This document shows positions 24,878-35,750 of a stretch of DNA of 64,000 nucleotides, piece by piece; the first letter of the stretch is position 1, and each line of letters begins with the position of its first letter. Position numbers and translations under genes: made by a program. Under the pieces are notes generated by a model. That model had not been told where the DNA came from. It did not search any database and was given only the letters and a program-made list of their open reading frames with translations. The DNA comes from Rhytidiadelphus loreus. Its lineage: Eukaryota > Streptophyta > Bryopsida > Hypnales > Hylocomiaceae. The stretch lies in the NCBI GenBank assembly GCA_947034895.1, contig OX344762.1, forward strand, positions 50,385,087 to 50,449,086, written 5' to 3'.

Positions 24878-25986
24878 ACACATTCTTCTGGATAGATGAT
24901 TTGTTCCTCAGCTCAAGCTGTACAGCTTCTTCCAGATATTGATCACTGCAAGTTATCTAATAGCTTGGCTTGTAGCCATGATGCTTTCTCCAGCAAAGGT
25001 GGTCTAACAAGCAACAATACAATTCATTGTGGCCCATCTTTGGTAAGTGAATTCATTGGTTCATCGGCAAGTTGAGGTTAGAATGTTGGTACGTTTATGG
25101 TCCCAGTTATGTCCATATGTACAATATGCTGTTGGCTTCTTCGCCATATGGGATCTTTGCTCAGCATTGTGAATTCAGATCGGAGATTGTTATAAAACAT
25201 GACTGTCGTATTGGATGGTTAAGCTTTTTAAGTTTACCTTCTGATATTATTTTCGAGCTTTGCATTCTATGTGTTTCACTTCCCAGATTACTTGTGGAAG
25301 GCTAAGGCTTAATTTGACAAACTGAAACATGCTTTCGTTGTCTCACAGTTTTACGGTGTCGATGACCCATAGATTGTATGGTCTATGTCATGAAGCAGAT
25401 GCTCCCACACATTGGTAATGGCAGGTATTGTTAAGATACGAACTTCCATTTCTTGGCTCTGGACCGAAAGGGTGGTGGGAGACCTTGCATGCATAATATG
25501 TAAGGTATGAGCACCCATAATCAATCCTCCCTAAATATTCTACACCTAAAGTATGAGGATGGAGTCATTGAACATGTGTCATTATGTGAATTCATCATTT
25601 TATGTGCTCATTGTATTCCTTACATCTTCATTATTTAGTTAATTTCCATAGCATCAAGGGTCTAGGTTGTGTCATTTCAATCACTTGCCTACTCAAAAAG
25701 TGTACATTAACACTTCAAAAATATATTGTTAACTCATATCCTGGCCATCCCCAGCACCGTCTCCAGCCTCGCATCGGGAGGCTCAAAGTAGGTCCCACAG
25801 AGTCCTTCAAAGGATATCTCCATAAGCTGTAAGCTTAGATCAAGAGCTCAGAGGGGAGCTCAGGAGATGAGTCATGCATAAGCAGCCTGTGGATTTCTGT
25901 GACGCCCATCTAAAATATGACATGGACGTTTGTGAATTTAGGATCCAGCATACAAATATGCTCGTGTACAAACATCTGTGTTGCAC
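24878..25986. other. 3' flank of PGPP1 and spacer before the first CCA pseudogene
   Basis: The first few hundred bases should be the PGPP1 3' UTR. I see no gene or defined repeat. Similarity to the CCA gene begins near 25975 with an intron 2 end whose acceptor AG is mutated (TTGCAC in place of TTGCAG). Confidence 0.45.
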
Positions 25987-26895
25987 TAACCCCGAGCAGT
26001 CAAAGCATTTGGAGACAGCTACTATGCGTGTCAAGGGTATGCTTGTTGACTTTGTGAAATTAATGTGCTTGTGGGCAGACATGCGCGCAAAACAGCCGGA
26101 TTTCAACTATGGAGTGCGACTTATATCACCAAAGCAGAATATATTAAGAGTTACCACCATCCATTAGTCATCTTGTCCTGATTGCCTTGAGGATTTCACG
26201 GATTTCAGTTATGTGCTCATGAAACTCTTGCTTGAGATTTCTGGAATGGCTGCAGGCATGAAAGCACATAGAAGTCCGAGTTGTGGATGTTGATTATAAA
26301 TTGACAATTTTTCAGGAATTTGGAACCATGAAACAAGATGCTTTGCAACAAGATTTGACTATAAACAGGTATGTGTGTAACCTTAAGGCATGCACTGAGT
26401 ATTGAAGCATGTTCTTGGACCACGTGCATCTCAAATTTTATTCCATCTGCACATGGGATTTAAGCAAGTGTACTTTGATTGTCTTAGCCAGTTTGTTTTA
26501 CAACATCAGCAAATGTTGCATGGTCAAGGAGGATCCGATGTCCCGAGGTTTGCAACTCTTACATGTCAAAGATGTGATGATCATCTGCGTGTGTAGTTCA
26601 TTGAATTCTGTATGCATGTAGTTGTTGAGCTTCAATATCATTCTGTGTCATTTTACATCTGAATACTAATTTTTGGGGTTCAGCTTCCTGTATTTACAGC
26701 TAGCTTCCAATGATAATTTAATTTAATTTTTTGGCTGCCTTATTTTCAACCCTGACCCTCTTAGTTCAGGCAGTGAATGCTTCCTGTCTTGTATTACAAG
26801 ACAACAAATTTCACATTTGAGAGAAGGCCCATCCGAGGAGCAATGCTTGGATTGGTTTCAAGGGGAGAAGGTAAAGTGTCTGAAGTTGCACAAGC
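25987..26895 (+). pseudogene. CCA-adding enzyme pseudogene 1 (exons 3, 4, 5, start of 6, then 15)
   Basis: On the strand opposite to the parent. Recognisable pieces: exon 3 (25987-26111, with an insertion giving KLMCLWADMRA in place of NLRAETYA), exon 4 (26316-26368, full 53 nt, FGTMKQDALQQDLTIN), exon 5 (26492-26547, 56 instead of 50 nt), and the intron end leading into exon 6 (GTATTACAAG at 26792-26801). The sequence then jumps to exon 15 (about 26827-26895, ATCCGAGGAGCAATGCTTGG). Exons 6-14 are deleted. Introns are retained, so this is a DNA-level duplication, not a retrocopy. The acceptor before exon 3 is lost. Followed by repeat block R. Confidence 0.88.
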
Positions 26896-27239
26896 GTCCT
26901 GCCGAACTCCAGAACTTCAGATCCTTCTCATTTGCCAACCACTTTACAGATGTGTTTCTGTCGTTGTGAGCATATCTACAATGAAATTTTTATACAAATT
27001 TTGGAACATTGTAATCCCTCCCTTATGTACAAGAATAGATTTTTTCACTCATTAAGCAGTATGCCATGATCTTTCTTACAGTACACACAATTTTTAGGAG
27101 ATCTATGGAAAAGTCTGTGAATAATCTATCCTCCCATCCTTACATGAATTCATTTAGAATCTTGTACACAAATCATCATGAAGTACGGAGTCATCGAGGT
27201 AATAACATCCTTGAAAAAAAAGACAAATTCAGCTGATGC

Positions 27240-29050
27240 CTCTACATACTTCAATGTCCTTCCTCTGTTTCTTGTAGCTCCCATAGGAAAACATTCACAA
27301 TCCACCCAATGAATGCCAAGACTCATGTGGCTTATTTACTATAATTGCAAAAAATCTTGTCAAGCAGACTACTTGGAGTAGAATCTATTGAACTGCAAGC
27401 TATTCCTTGCCTAAGGTAGGGTACTTTAGATTGGACATGAAGTTTTGAAAGAATTTGAAACCACATAAAGTCTACAAAACAAGTGTCATTCCAAGTGTAC
27501 TTGACATGTGCAATGCTATTCAACTAATTGACATCACTTGAATTGAACATGTTTGAAGTTGTGCCTCAAAAGATGAAGAGAGTATAGGACCATGAAAATC
27601 TTGATTATCTCAATAAGCTTCATTTTATTAGGTGGGCTCAAATTCCAAAATACGTATTCTACAACTAAGATTCAAATCAAAAGAAAGGAGTAGATTTTGC
27701 CAAAATTCACTCCACAAGAATCCTTGGAATTTACATTTTAGTCTTAAGAAAGAAAGTTAAATAATATTACAAGAAGGGGAAATCCAACACCATTCAATGA
27801 AAATGAACTCAAGCAACTTCTTCCTAACAACTTTGGTTAAAAAAATGTTCTTTTCTAATTTCTATCCTCTGAGGCCTTCTCCAAACCATCCAATGGATAC
27901 AAAAAGTCTCTTAGACATTTCAAGGTTCTAGTCTAATATCTACCTAGTGTAAAGTAAGATCTTATGTTTTGTATTTTTTTAAATATAACTTTTGTTTCTC
28001 AAGCTCTTGTGGGAAAAAATCAAAAAACAAACTATATCCCTAGAAGCTACAAACTACATTTTTACACCAACAACATATTTTCAAAAACTCCATTTATAAT
28101 TTGTCATTGGAGGAATGTAGCCAAAATAATTAAAAACAAACAAGTATAGGGCTTTCAAATTTGAACCATCATTAATAAAATGAGTGGACATAGATAATTC
28201 TACTTGAGACCTTAGCCCTTGAGAAACGTGGCCCTATCACAAAGATTTGGTAGTCAGCCAAAATCTATCAAAGTCTTGGATAAATAGGTACATCCTACAA
28301 TTTCTTTAGAAGTCACTGTTTGGATAAATTGAGTCTTCAACGTCCTTCTTGGTTGTTATAGCCTCCTCTCAAGGGTGAGAAGGTGAAGGCAACCAATGAG
28401 TTCCAACTACTAAGTTATCTCCTTTGGTAGTGCAAGTGCTCCTTTTGTTTCTATATATTTTATAGTCTTTACACTTATTTTCAGTAGTCAACATCAATCC
28501 CAAGCTACTACAACACTACAATCACACATTCTAGTTTGCTTCCTTGTTCGTGGATTTGTGGTTTTTCATTTCATAACAAATTGCAATTCACTATAGAATC
28601 TGAGAATGACAACCTATTGAAATTGAAGCAAAACATCAAGATTGTGCAAGCCAAGGTGCCCATCGCACTCGCACTCTTTGCATGTACTCTATATTTTCTT
28701 CCCTTTCTCATATGTTCCACTTTAGGAGATTGCTATATGAATCTTGTCCATATATGGGTGAAGTATGCTTTAGCAATGGTTCCTTCATTTGTTACTTGCT
28801 ATTGAACATTCAATGTATTGGTTGGTGGTGATGAACATGTTCTATTTTGTAAGCAAACTTGACTATGGTACAAAAGAGCAAAAGCTTGTAGAAGCAATTT
28901 TATACCATCTCCATTGTTTGTTGAGCCTAACTTTTGGATTAAAATGCTTTTCCCATTGGAAGTGGTATCATACTTTAGCTAGCATAGCTTTAAGTGATGT
29001 ACACCTCAAATGGTCTCAATCAGCATTTGCATGTGGTTCCTCTGATTAAG
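27240..29050 (+). repeat. Dispersed block R, copy A
   Basis: Homologous to 40375-43900 and 51360-52060. Shared landmarks: TGAATGCCAAGACTC, AAAGCTATTCCTTGCCTAAG-like, TTGACATCACTTG, then a coding-like stretch near 28580-28730 reading …ESENDNLLKLKQ…ALALFACTLYFLPFLICS, and further on GGTTGGTGGTGATGA. I do not recognise the source. It directly follows CCA pseudogene 1. Copy A is AT-richer than copy B and looks more decayed. Confidence 0.65.
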
Positions 29051-29110
29051 TTGTCTACTTATTTGGTTGGGAATCAAAAGGGAGACCAATTCACAAAAAG
29101 AAGATTGAAC

Positions 29111-30068
29111 ATTCACTAGAAGAAAAACACGTCCGGCACAACCAACTACTATGCAACTAGTGCCCTATGCAATTGTCATGCAACTAGTTTCCTCTCTATT
29201 TGCACCAAATCTAATGTAGTTGTTTTGTGTCATTGTTTTACAACATTCATTCATTGTTTTAGTTGCAAAGTAGTCATTCTGTAGTTGCAAAAAAAGACTA
29301 GGAAACAACTAGTGTCCTATGCAACTATTATGCAACTGTAAAATGACCATAGTTGTTTCCTAGTTGTACGCTAGTTGTTTCTTAGTTGCACTCTAATTGT
29401 TTCCTAGTTGCTTTCAAAGTTCATTCCCATTCGTGTTATATCAATTGATCCATATCAATTGTAAAGAGTACCATTAGATTGAACATATAAGACTTGTAAG
29501 TTGTTATAGTCTTATGTAATGAATTCTTTTGATAGAATTCTAAGATTTCTATAATTTGTGGGTTTCTACAATTTGTAGATTTTGTATATAAGAATTTAAA
29601 AAATAATTAAAATTCAAGAAATTTTATAATCTAGGAAATTGAATTTTGAAATCTAGGAAGAAGGTAGATCTGAAATTTTGAAATCTAGAAAGAGGGTAGA
29701 TTTGAAATTTTGAAATCTAGAAAAAGGTAGATTTGAAATTCAAAAATCTAAGAAAAAGGTAGTTCTGAAATTCTAAAATCTAGAAAGGAGGTAGATCTGA
29801 AAATTTGAAATCTACAAATCATTGAGATTTATATTTTGAAATTTACAAATCTACAAGTTGCAAGCAAGTTGCAAACAAGTTGCACACAAGGATGAAGTTC
29901 TTTGTATGGTGTCGGATGACAAAAAACCTTGCAACTAGACTGCAACTAATGCGACTTGTCCACTGCAACTACGGACTCTACATTGTCACCTAGTTGCAAA
30001 TGTCCTATGCAACTACAAAATGAGTTGCATACTGTAGTTGCAAAACCCCTCATTTTCTTCTAGTGATT
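29111..30068. mobile_element. Non-autonomous CACTA element, 952 bp, with intact ATT duplication
   Basis: The body 29114-30065 begins CACTAGAAGAAAA and ends TTTTCTTCTAGTG, flanked by the perfect 3 bp duplication ATT (29111-29113, 30066-30068). Both subterminal zones are packed with TAGTTGCA / TGCAACTA in both orientations, as expected for transposase-binding repeats of En/Spm-type elements. The centre (about 29590-29850) is a minisatellite of units like GGTAGATTTGAAATTTTG. There is no transposase, so an autonomous partner would have to be elsewhere. Confidence 0.88.
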
Positions 30069-30701
30069 AAATCATTAATCTCTCCCTCACAATATTGCTT
30101 CTAAAACAAAAACATACAAATGCAATGCCACCTTCAAGGCTACAATTTGAGGTCTTGAATATGTATTTACAAATGCATAAATTAATGAATAGAAGTAACA
30201 CAAGGATTGTCTACATGTCCTCCCTCACACCCAAAACTCATGCCTTGTTCTTATATTCTATTGCTATTGAATAAGAAAAGCACAAGGAAATCATAGAAAA
30301 AATCCAACGTTTAGGTGATGCACAATTCATCATTCAACATTGTATACTACAAAAAATCTACAGCCCCCATAATCTGCACAAAAACAAAAACCAATGACCT
30401 CTCCAAAATGGCACAAAAAATAGTGTAAAGATGGATGCAAATTTAAAGAAAAGGAACATTGTGTCATGAAACCCCAAACTTTACCCCTGAAATAATAGAG
30501 GGATTGTTGAATCTTCTTGAGAATACAATAGCCTACAAAAATAGTTTATATTTGGATGTATGACATGCCAAGTACATGCTCACATGTATACCTGACACTA
30601 GTCATCCTAAAACTGATTTAGACATTCCAATGTTATTTCTACAAATACTCAATAACAACATAATTAACAATGGGATTTAGTATTAATAAAATACAACTAT
30701 A

Positions 30702-30777
<76 letters not shown>

Positions 30778-31576
30778 CAAGTATTTGGGAACTACTTTAT
30801 TTTCTCAATGGTCCATTTTTACATGTTTTGAAATTAACAAACTCCTATCATCACATTTAGGCGATTTCTAGGACTTTTACATAATGCTTTCTCCAAACAT
30901 ACATAAAAAATCTAACCTTTCAAGACAACTACAATGCAAATAACTATACTTATCATGAAAATCTCCTATAATCCTTCAATCCAATTGTCTCTTTTGTTCA
31001 AGATTTGGCATCTACAAATCATCAAAAAGTCATTGTCACTACAAACATCCACTCTAAAGGCATGCATATGAAGCATATCCAATTGGCCATTCTATCCAAA
31101 AATTTACTCACATAACTTTAAAATGGACCTACAAGTACAATGGAATTTTAAATGATATAGGAATTCCAAATGGCAATACACAACAAGCAAACTCTTCACA
31201 TTGTACTCTTGACTGATATATGCAATTGCAACAAAGCTACCCATATAAATGTCAAATTACAGATATCCCACTTGTTTGTTCACAATTTGAAAAAGAAGAA
31301 TTCAAATAAATTTCAAAATATTCAACACCCATAATAATAGTCACTATTTGCTTTCAAAAACAATTAAACAAGCTTCTAACACCCACAAGAGCAATTGCAA
31401 TATCCAACAAGTACATAGCACAAAATGACCATTAATATAGAAATTTCTTCTTCACTAGGCTTATAGTAGAAACTTATAGAGTACCATCATACTTCAAGAT
31501 TCAAATCCATATTTTGAAACCAAGTTTCTTTGTTCTTCTTGTGGCAATATCTCTATTATTCTAATTGCCGTTTCAC
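30066..31576. other. AT-rich spacer with a long (AT)n microsatellite
   Basis: An uninterrupted AT repeat of about 72 bp covers 30704-30775. The rest is AT-rich with no gene or defined transposon end. Confidence 0.6.
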
Positions 31577-32255
31577 TCATTTGATAAATTTTGAATTAAC
31601 TTCAAGGACCTTCAATATCTCCCCAAATGTAGGTCTCACGGAAGGATCAAGTTGCCAACACTTTTGCAACAAATCACAGACCCAATTGTCAACATAATGA
31701 GGCAATTCTTGTTGTTGCCCACTAAGAACAAGGTCAAAGTCATATGTAGGATGACCTTCAAAAGGAAGTTTCCCTATCAAGATCTCATAGCACACCATGC
31801 CATAGCTATAAATGTCCGATGATTTTGTAAACAAATCTCGTCTCTTGTTCACAACCTTGTCTTTGAGGGCTTGCAATATCTCTGGAGCTCTAAAGAAGCC
31901 AGTTCCAACAACTCCAATGGAACACTCAAAGTCTGCTATACAGATACCATGCCATTTGATGCTTTGAGGTCCCTATGAACAATATCAAGATTGTGCAATC
32001 GATTCATCCCTCTTGCAACATCATATATAATTCTAAAAGCCACCACCATTGGATATGGTCTAGAATAAGGGTCAGTTCTTGCCTTCATCTTGTGATCAAT
32101 GAAAGTCCGTAGGTCTTCTGTTTCCCTCACTAGAAGAAACCCAAACCTCCCATTTGGCAATAATGTCCCACATTTGATGTCACAAGTGAATTTATGAGGC
32201 TTAGATTTCCCAAACCTATGACATTCTACCAACTCTTCATAGTGTCGGCGAGACC
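31577..32255 (-). pseudogene. Protein-kinase (TKL-like) pseudogene fragment, frameshifted
   Basis: Reading down the minus strand, frame 1 gives RRHYEELVECHRFGK…LPNGRFGFLLVRETEDLRTFIDHKMKAR…ARGMNRLHNLDIVHRDLKASN, then hits a stop. A one-base shift near 31945 resumes at IADFECSIGVVGTGFFRAPEILQALKDK…SSDIYSYGMVCYEILIGKLPFEGH…CWQLDPSVRPTFGEILKVLE. HRDLKASN (catalytic loop), APE, the subdomain IX D and the CW…RP motif are all visible. The DFG motif reads DFE. The glycine loop and the N-lobe lysine are missing. No introns are visible. TKL-type kinases with GTGF(F/W)RAPEIL occur in non-seed plants, from memory of the family. Confidence 0.82.
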
Positions 32256-32924
32256 TAACCGTATGGATGTCACAATTTCTGATGTGCCCCCATGAGGTGG
32301 TGGGAATTTTTTTTTTAAACTCACAAGTGGGAAAGTGGGAGTGAGAGAGAGCAATTATATCAATTGAAAATTTATTTTTCCAACAAAATTTGAATTCATT
32401 ATGAAATTTTGAAGGGTATTGTCCTACATAATTCCTTAAGTGTCTTTAGATTGCCTTGAAAACCTAAATAAACATACAATCATATTATCATCTTACTCAC
32501 CTAAAATGGTCACAACATTGAAGTTTAGAAGTGACTATGTTCTTTGATGGTTTTACAACCAAAAAAGATACAAGCCCCTAATCTTGCCACTAAGTCACAT
32601 CTATAGTGTACCTTGCACACACACACAACAATACACATGATTGAGCTCATTATTTGAAAGTGATGCTTTTAGGACACATAGAATTGTGAGTAGAAAAGAG
32701 GTATTTCAACATTTTGATTTTTGATAAATCAACCCTAATGAAATTTAAAAAAAACTAAAGATTCACAATTTGTGAGGACTTGATGGTTATGAGATTTCAC
32801 CAAAAGAATGAACTTGAAACCATCTTCAATGTTTAAAAGTGTGCACGTTAGAGAATCCCTTTGGGGGCCTAATTGCACAGATGTGTAGGCTGACAATTTT
32901 ACGACCTACAATTACCTCGTCTAT

Positions 32925-33412
32925 CCATTTGCATAGGATTGGATAAAAACTTTTTTGTCTAGCTTCAAATGTTATAATATTTCAATCCACAAAGGCAAAG
33001 TTTATGAAATTGTTTCCACTCATTCCTTGCTATAGTGGTCTACTATAAGTTTGCATCATTGAATTTGAGGATAAAATTTGAGGGTTTCATTTCTTTCTCA
33101 TTCCCTAAAAAATGGCAATTTTTGACAAATTAAGTCCAAAATCTGCCTGGGTATCATCCAAGGATGGGTATATGGGAAACCAGGTGTCATCCCGCGAAGC
33201 AACAGGAAATCCGCACAAGCAATACAAAATGGGCAGCATTCCAAGCAGCGAAGCTCATCTTCATCTTTGTCTTTGAATAAGTTACATATAAATCTGCCCC
33301 TTCACTTTGCCCTTCACTTGACCAAAAAATTGTCTATTAGCGCTCAAGATTAATTGGAGCTGTACGTAGCTCTCCCTCTGAATTTGCAGTTCAGTCTCGT
33401 TACATGGATGGA
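32925..33412 (+). repeat. Inverted copy of the AP2-gene promoter, without the gene
   Basis: It matches the reverse complement of 38868-39405 almost throughout (for example GGGTATATGGGAAACCAGGT, GTCATCCCGCGAAGCAAC, TACAAAATGGGCAGCATTCC). Similarity ends at the start codon: the copy reads ATGGATGGAAGCC where the gene reads GGATGGAAGGAAC. The copy lacks 46 bp (39080-39130 area) between two GAAATCC words present in the parent. The coding region is not present downstream. Confidence 0.85.
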
Positions 33413-34278
33413 AGCCTCAAATTGTGTGAATAAGCATTTGAGAATGATCCGTATCATTAATTATCTTTAGTTATTATTGAGTCTTGTTAGCAATTGAATA
33501 AAATGTCCATAATTATTCACTTTGTAATTATGTTTTGGACACCAAGTACATTAACCATGAATTCTACAAGGCCTAATTATAGATGTCGAATATGCAAAAT
33601 TGACCCTATTCTATTTTGAATGAATGTACAATGTTTTGGATGAATATATGAAATTTCATCCATAGATTGCGAGTTTCATCCATTTCCATGGATGTAAATA
33701 ACTTCATCTTTCTAATGATTATTGGTTCCTACGCTACCTAAAATAAATGAAAAAAAACACAATACTGCATACAACACTGCAATGTGTTGTGAATTGTCAG
33801 TTTTGTTCCAAAAAGGATCATTTTGACTTGGTATTTCTAATATTAACCAAGTGTTTGCAATGCTAGCATTATAAACTAGTTCTACTGAGGGTCCCTATGC
33901 CTCCCACAAATACAAGGACTCTACTACTGGGGTGTCAATCACCCCTCTTAATTAAAAGACCCGACATGTGTGGTTGTTTTTTCTTTTATCATTTTGGAGA
34001 AGTAGACAGCTATTTTCTTCAACACTACTTTTAAAAAGATCACCGAACTTGATCGAGCCAAACTGAATTAAAGAAACGATCAAATTGGCCTGTCTTCAGT
34101 CCATCTGTTCAGATTTCGAGTTCCGAATCCTACTCTTTCTCAAGAAAGCCCGTTTCTTTTATGAAGTTGTGTGCACTTGTGAGTAAGGCTTAGCTTGTGT
34201 TAAATTTGCAATCCACTATGCACTGCAGACTTTATTTCTGAAATAATTATGCACTGCTCATATTTCTTGCAGCTTCAT

Positions 34279-34508
34279 TTAACCCTTGAATGTCGACATG
34301 GACGCCAAATGTCCGATGGATAACAAGGAATCTTTGAATGTAGGATGAAAGTGCAACTATTCATCCTTGGAGTTGGGTTTGGAAAGGAAAGATCTCCTAC
34401 AGTACTTTGACTTTCAATAGGTGCTTTTGCTATTTCTTTGACCAATGATTCACACGGTAATACAAAAGGATGATTTTGAGCATCACCCCTTCGACATTCA
34501 AGGGTTAA
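34279..34508 (+). mobile_element. TTAA-flanked, piggyBac-like MITE, copy 2, with known empty site
   Basis: A 222 bp body (34283-34504) starts CCCTTGAATGTCGA and ends TCGACATTCAAGGG, perfect 14 bp inverted repeats, between TTAA at 34279-34282 and at 34505-34508. The duplicate segment at 37187-37195 reads CTTCATTTAATCACATC, with one TTAA and no insert, so insertion duplicated exactly TTAA. No open frame. Confidence 0.9.
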
Positions 34509-34582
34509 TCACATCAGAGCTATAGCTGTATACTCAATAGATATGGTTACGAAAAAGACTTTATTCTTCCAACTAGTGTATG

Positions 34583-34771
34583 CTAAAAGTAGGCCAGGGT
34601 GAATTGACCTCCATGATAAAATTTGCAAATTTTGAATTCATATTTTCAATTAGAGGCCCCAAATTAGCTAGGAGGGATGGCACAAAATAGGGAGGCTTTT
34701 TTTTACTTGCACCTCCTGGACTGACTTGGGGGGACGAGCGAGGCCGATGAGTTCACCCCGGCCCTAAAAGT
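34583..34771. mobile_element. hAT-like MITE, 173 bp, with 8 bp target duplication
   Basis: The body 34591-34763 begins AGGCCAGGGTGAATT and ends AGTTCACCCCGGCC (imperfect inverted ends GGCC(A/G)GGGTGAA). CTAAAAGT is duplicated on both sides (34583-34590, 34764-34771). The duplicate segment reads GGTAAAAGTACATCC at the same place, the unoccupied site. An 8 bp duplication and CAGGGTG-like ends suggest hAT. A related end (GTTCACCCCGACC) occurs at 35459-35471. Confidence 0.75.
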
Positions 34772-34963
34772 GCATCCGCAAGCTTAATATGGTTATTTTG
34801 ATTTACAATGTAGTCAATTTCCTAAAATTGGCAAGATTCTCATGCCGAAAATTGTGACGTCCATCACACTGAACTCTAAAAACTAGGTAAAGTAAACATT
34901 TTGAAAGTTGACGCAGCATGTTTTGAAAGTTGTGGAAGCTGATTTTCTGGAGGTCATGTTTCA

Positions 34964-35016
34964 GGAATTTGGAACTGCGAAACAAGATGCTTTGCAATTA
35001 GATTTGAAAATAAGCA
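34964..35016 (+). pseudogene. CCA-adding enzyme pseudogene 2, exon 4 only
   Basis: Preceded by TTTCAG, 53 bases match CCA exon 4 (GAATTTGGAACTGCG, AAACAAGATGCTTTGC) and then decay (GATTTGAAAATAAGC). The donor is lost. About 20-50 bases of the preceding intron may also match. It lies between the segmental duplication and a TA-flanked MITE that starts 15 bp later. Confidence 0.8.
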
Positions 35017-35029
35017 TGAATGTATGTCC

Positions 35030-35400
35030 TAAGGTAGGAATACCATAAATGGCACCCCCCCTCCTAATGGCACAATAGTGTGTTCTAAAACCAACAATAG
35101 CTAGCTTTGATGTTGATTTGAAAAGATTTGATTTGCTGAAATTTGATTGGCTTAGACTTTATTAGGAACAAGTTCCAAGGGAAACCGTTTTAGGTGAAGC
35201 TATGAGACAAGAATGGGGTCTATATTAGAAATCCATATTTATATTCAATAAAATATTCATTTTTGACGATTTTTATTTTTATTTTATTTCATTCTTCCTC
35301 ATCCTTATTTGTGCATACATTGAGCTGAATTTCTCAATGAATTTCCCATATCTTATAGGCTAAAATGCTTATTTTAACCGTTTATGGTATTCCTACCTTA
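35030..35400. mobile_element. TA-flanked MITE, 367 bp
   Basis: The body 35032-35398 begins AGGTAGGAATACCATAAA and ends TTTATGGTATTCCTACCT, an 18 bp perfect inverted repeat, with TA at 35030-35031 and 35399-35400. There is no coding capacity. A TA duplication points to the Tc1/mariner group, though the ends are unlike Stowaway. Confidence 0.75.
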
Positions 35401-35423
35401 ATAAGGCAGGCAGGCGCTCAACA

Positions 35424-35750
35424 TTGAAACTTGTTTCTGGGGACGAGCAAGGGGGTCAGTTCACCCCGACCGCCACCGTGGAGCAGCCAAATCTCCACAA
35501 TAAAACTGACATGGCGGACTCCTCACTCTATGGCGCGCCTGAGCAGCCAGGCCCCCCAGCGTGGGCCGGCAATCTTGGCTCCCAAAAATGCGTTGCTGCG
35601 ACAGCAGTTATTGTTGTTCCTGTTCTTGCACTTTTAAATTTACTTATTTTAATTCCCAAGATCCATCGCGGTGACGACATCCGGTTGCTGGCTGAGGACA
35701 TTGAAGCTGGGGCTGTGCTATCTTATTTTTGTCTTTGCAAGTTTGATTGA
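35424..35750 (+). CDS. Unrecognised small ORF with one membrane segment (108 aa), doubtful
   Basis: A GC-rich island in AT-rich DNA. The frame reads …MADSSLYGAPEQPGPPAW…, then a hydrophobic stretch CVAATAVIVVPVLALLNLLI, then KIHRGDDIRLLAEDIEAGAVLS. The internal M30 is a better candidate start. The last residues lie in a tandem duplicated sequence (35707 onward), so the natural end may be lost. I do not recognise it. It may be a captured gene fragment, since a hAT-like end sits at its 5' edge (35459-35471). Confidence 0.3.
   Translation: MKLVSGDEQGGQFTPTATVEQPNLHNKTDMADSSLYGAPEQPGPPAWAGNLGSQKCVAATAVIVVPVLALLNLLILIPKIHRGDDIRLLAEDIEAGAVLSYFCLCKFD

Larger units (their letters stand above)
33876..34902 (+). 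repeat. Segmental duplication, copy A (interrupted by two MITEs)
   Basis: Direct duplicate of 36784-37479. From GTCCCTATGCCTCCCA through the word TGTCAATCACCCCTCTTAAT to TTGTGACGTCCATC the two run in parallel at roughly 85-90 percent identity by eye. Copy A carries the TTAA MITE at 34279-34508 and the hAT-like MITE at 34583-34771; copy B has neither. No open frame of note. Confidence 0.85.
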
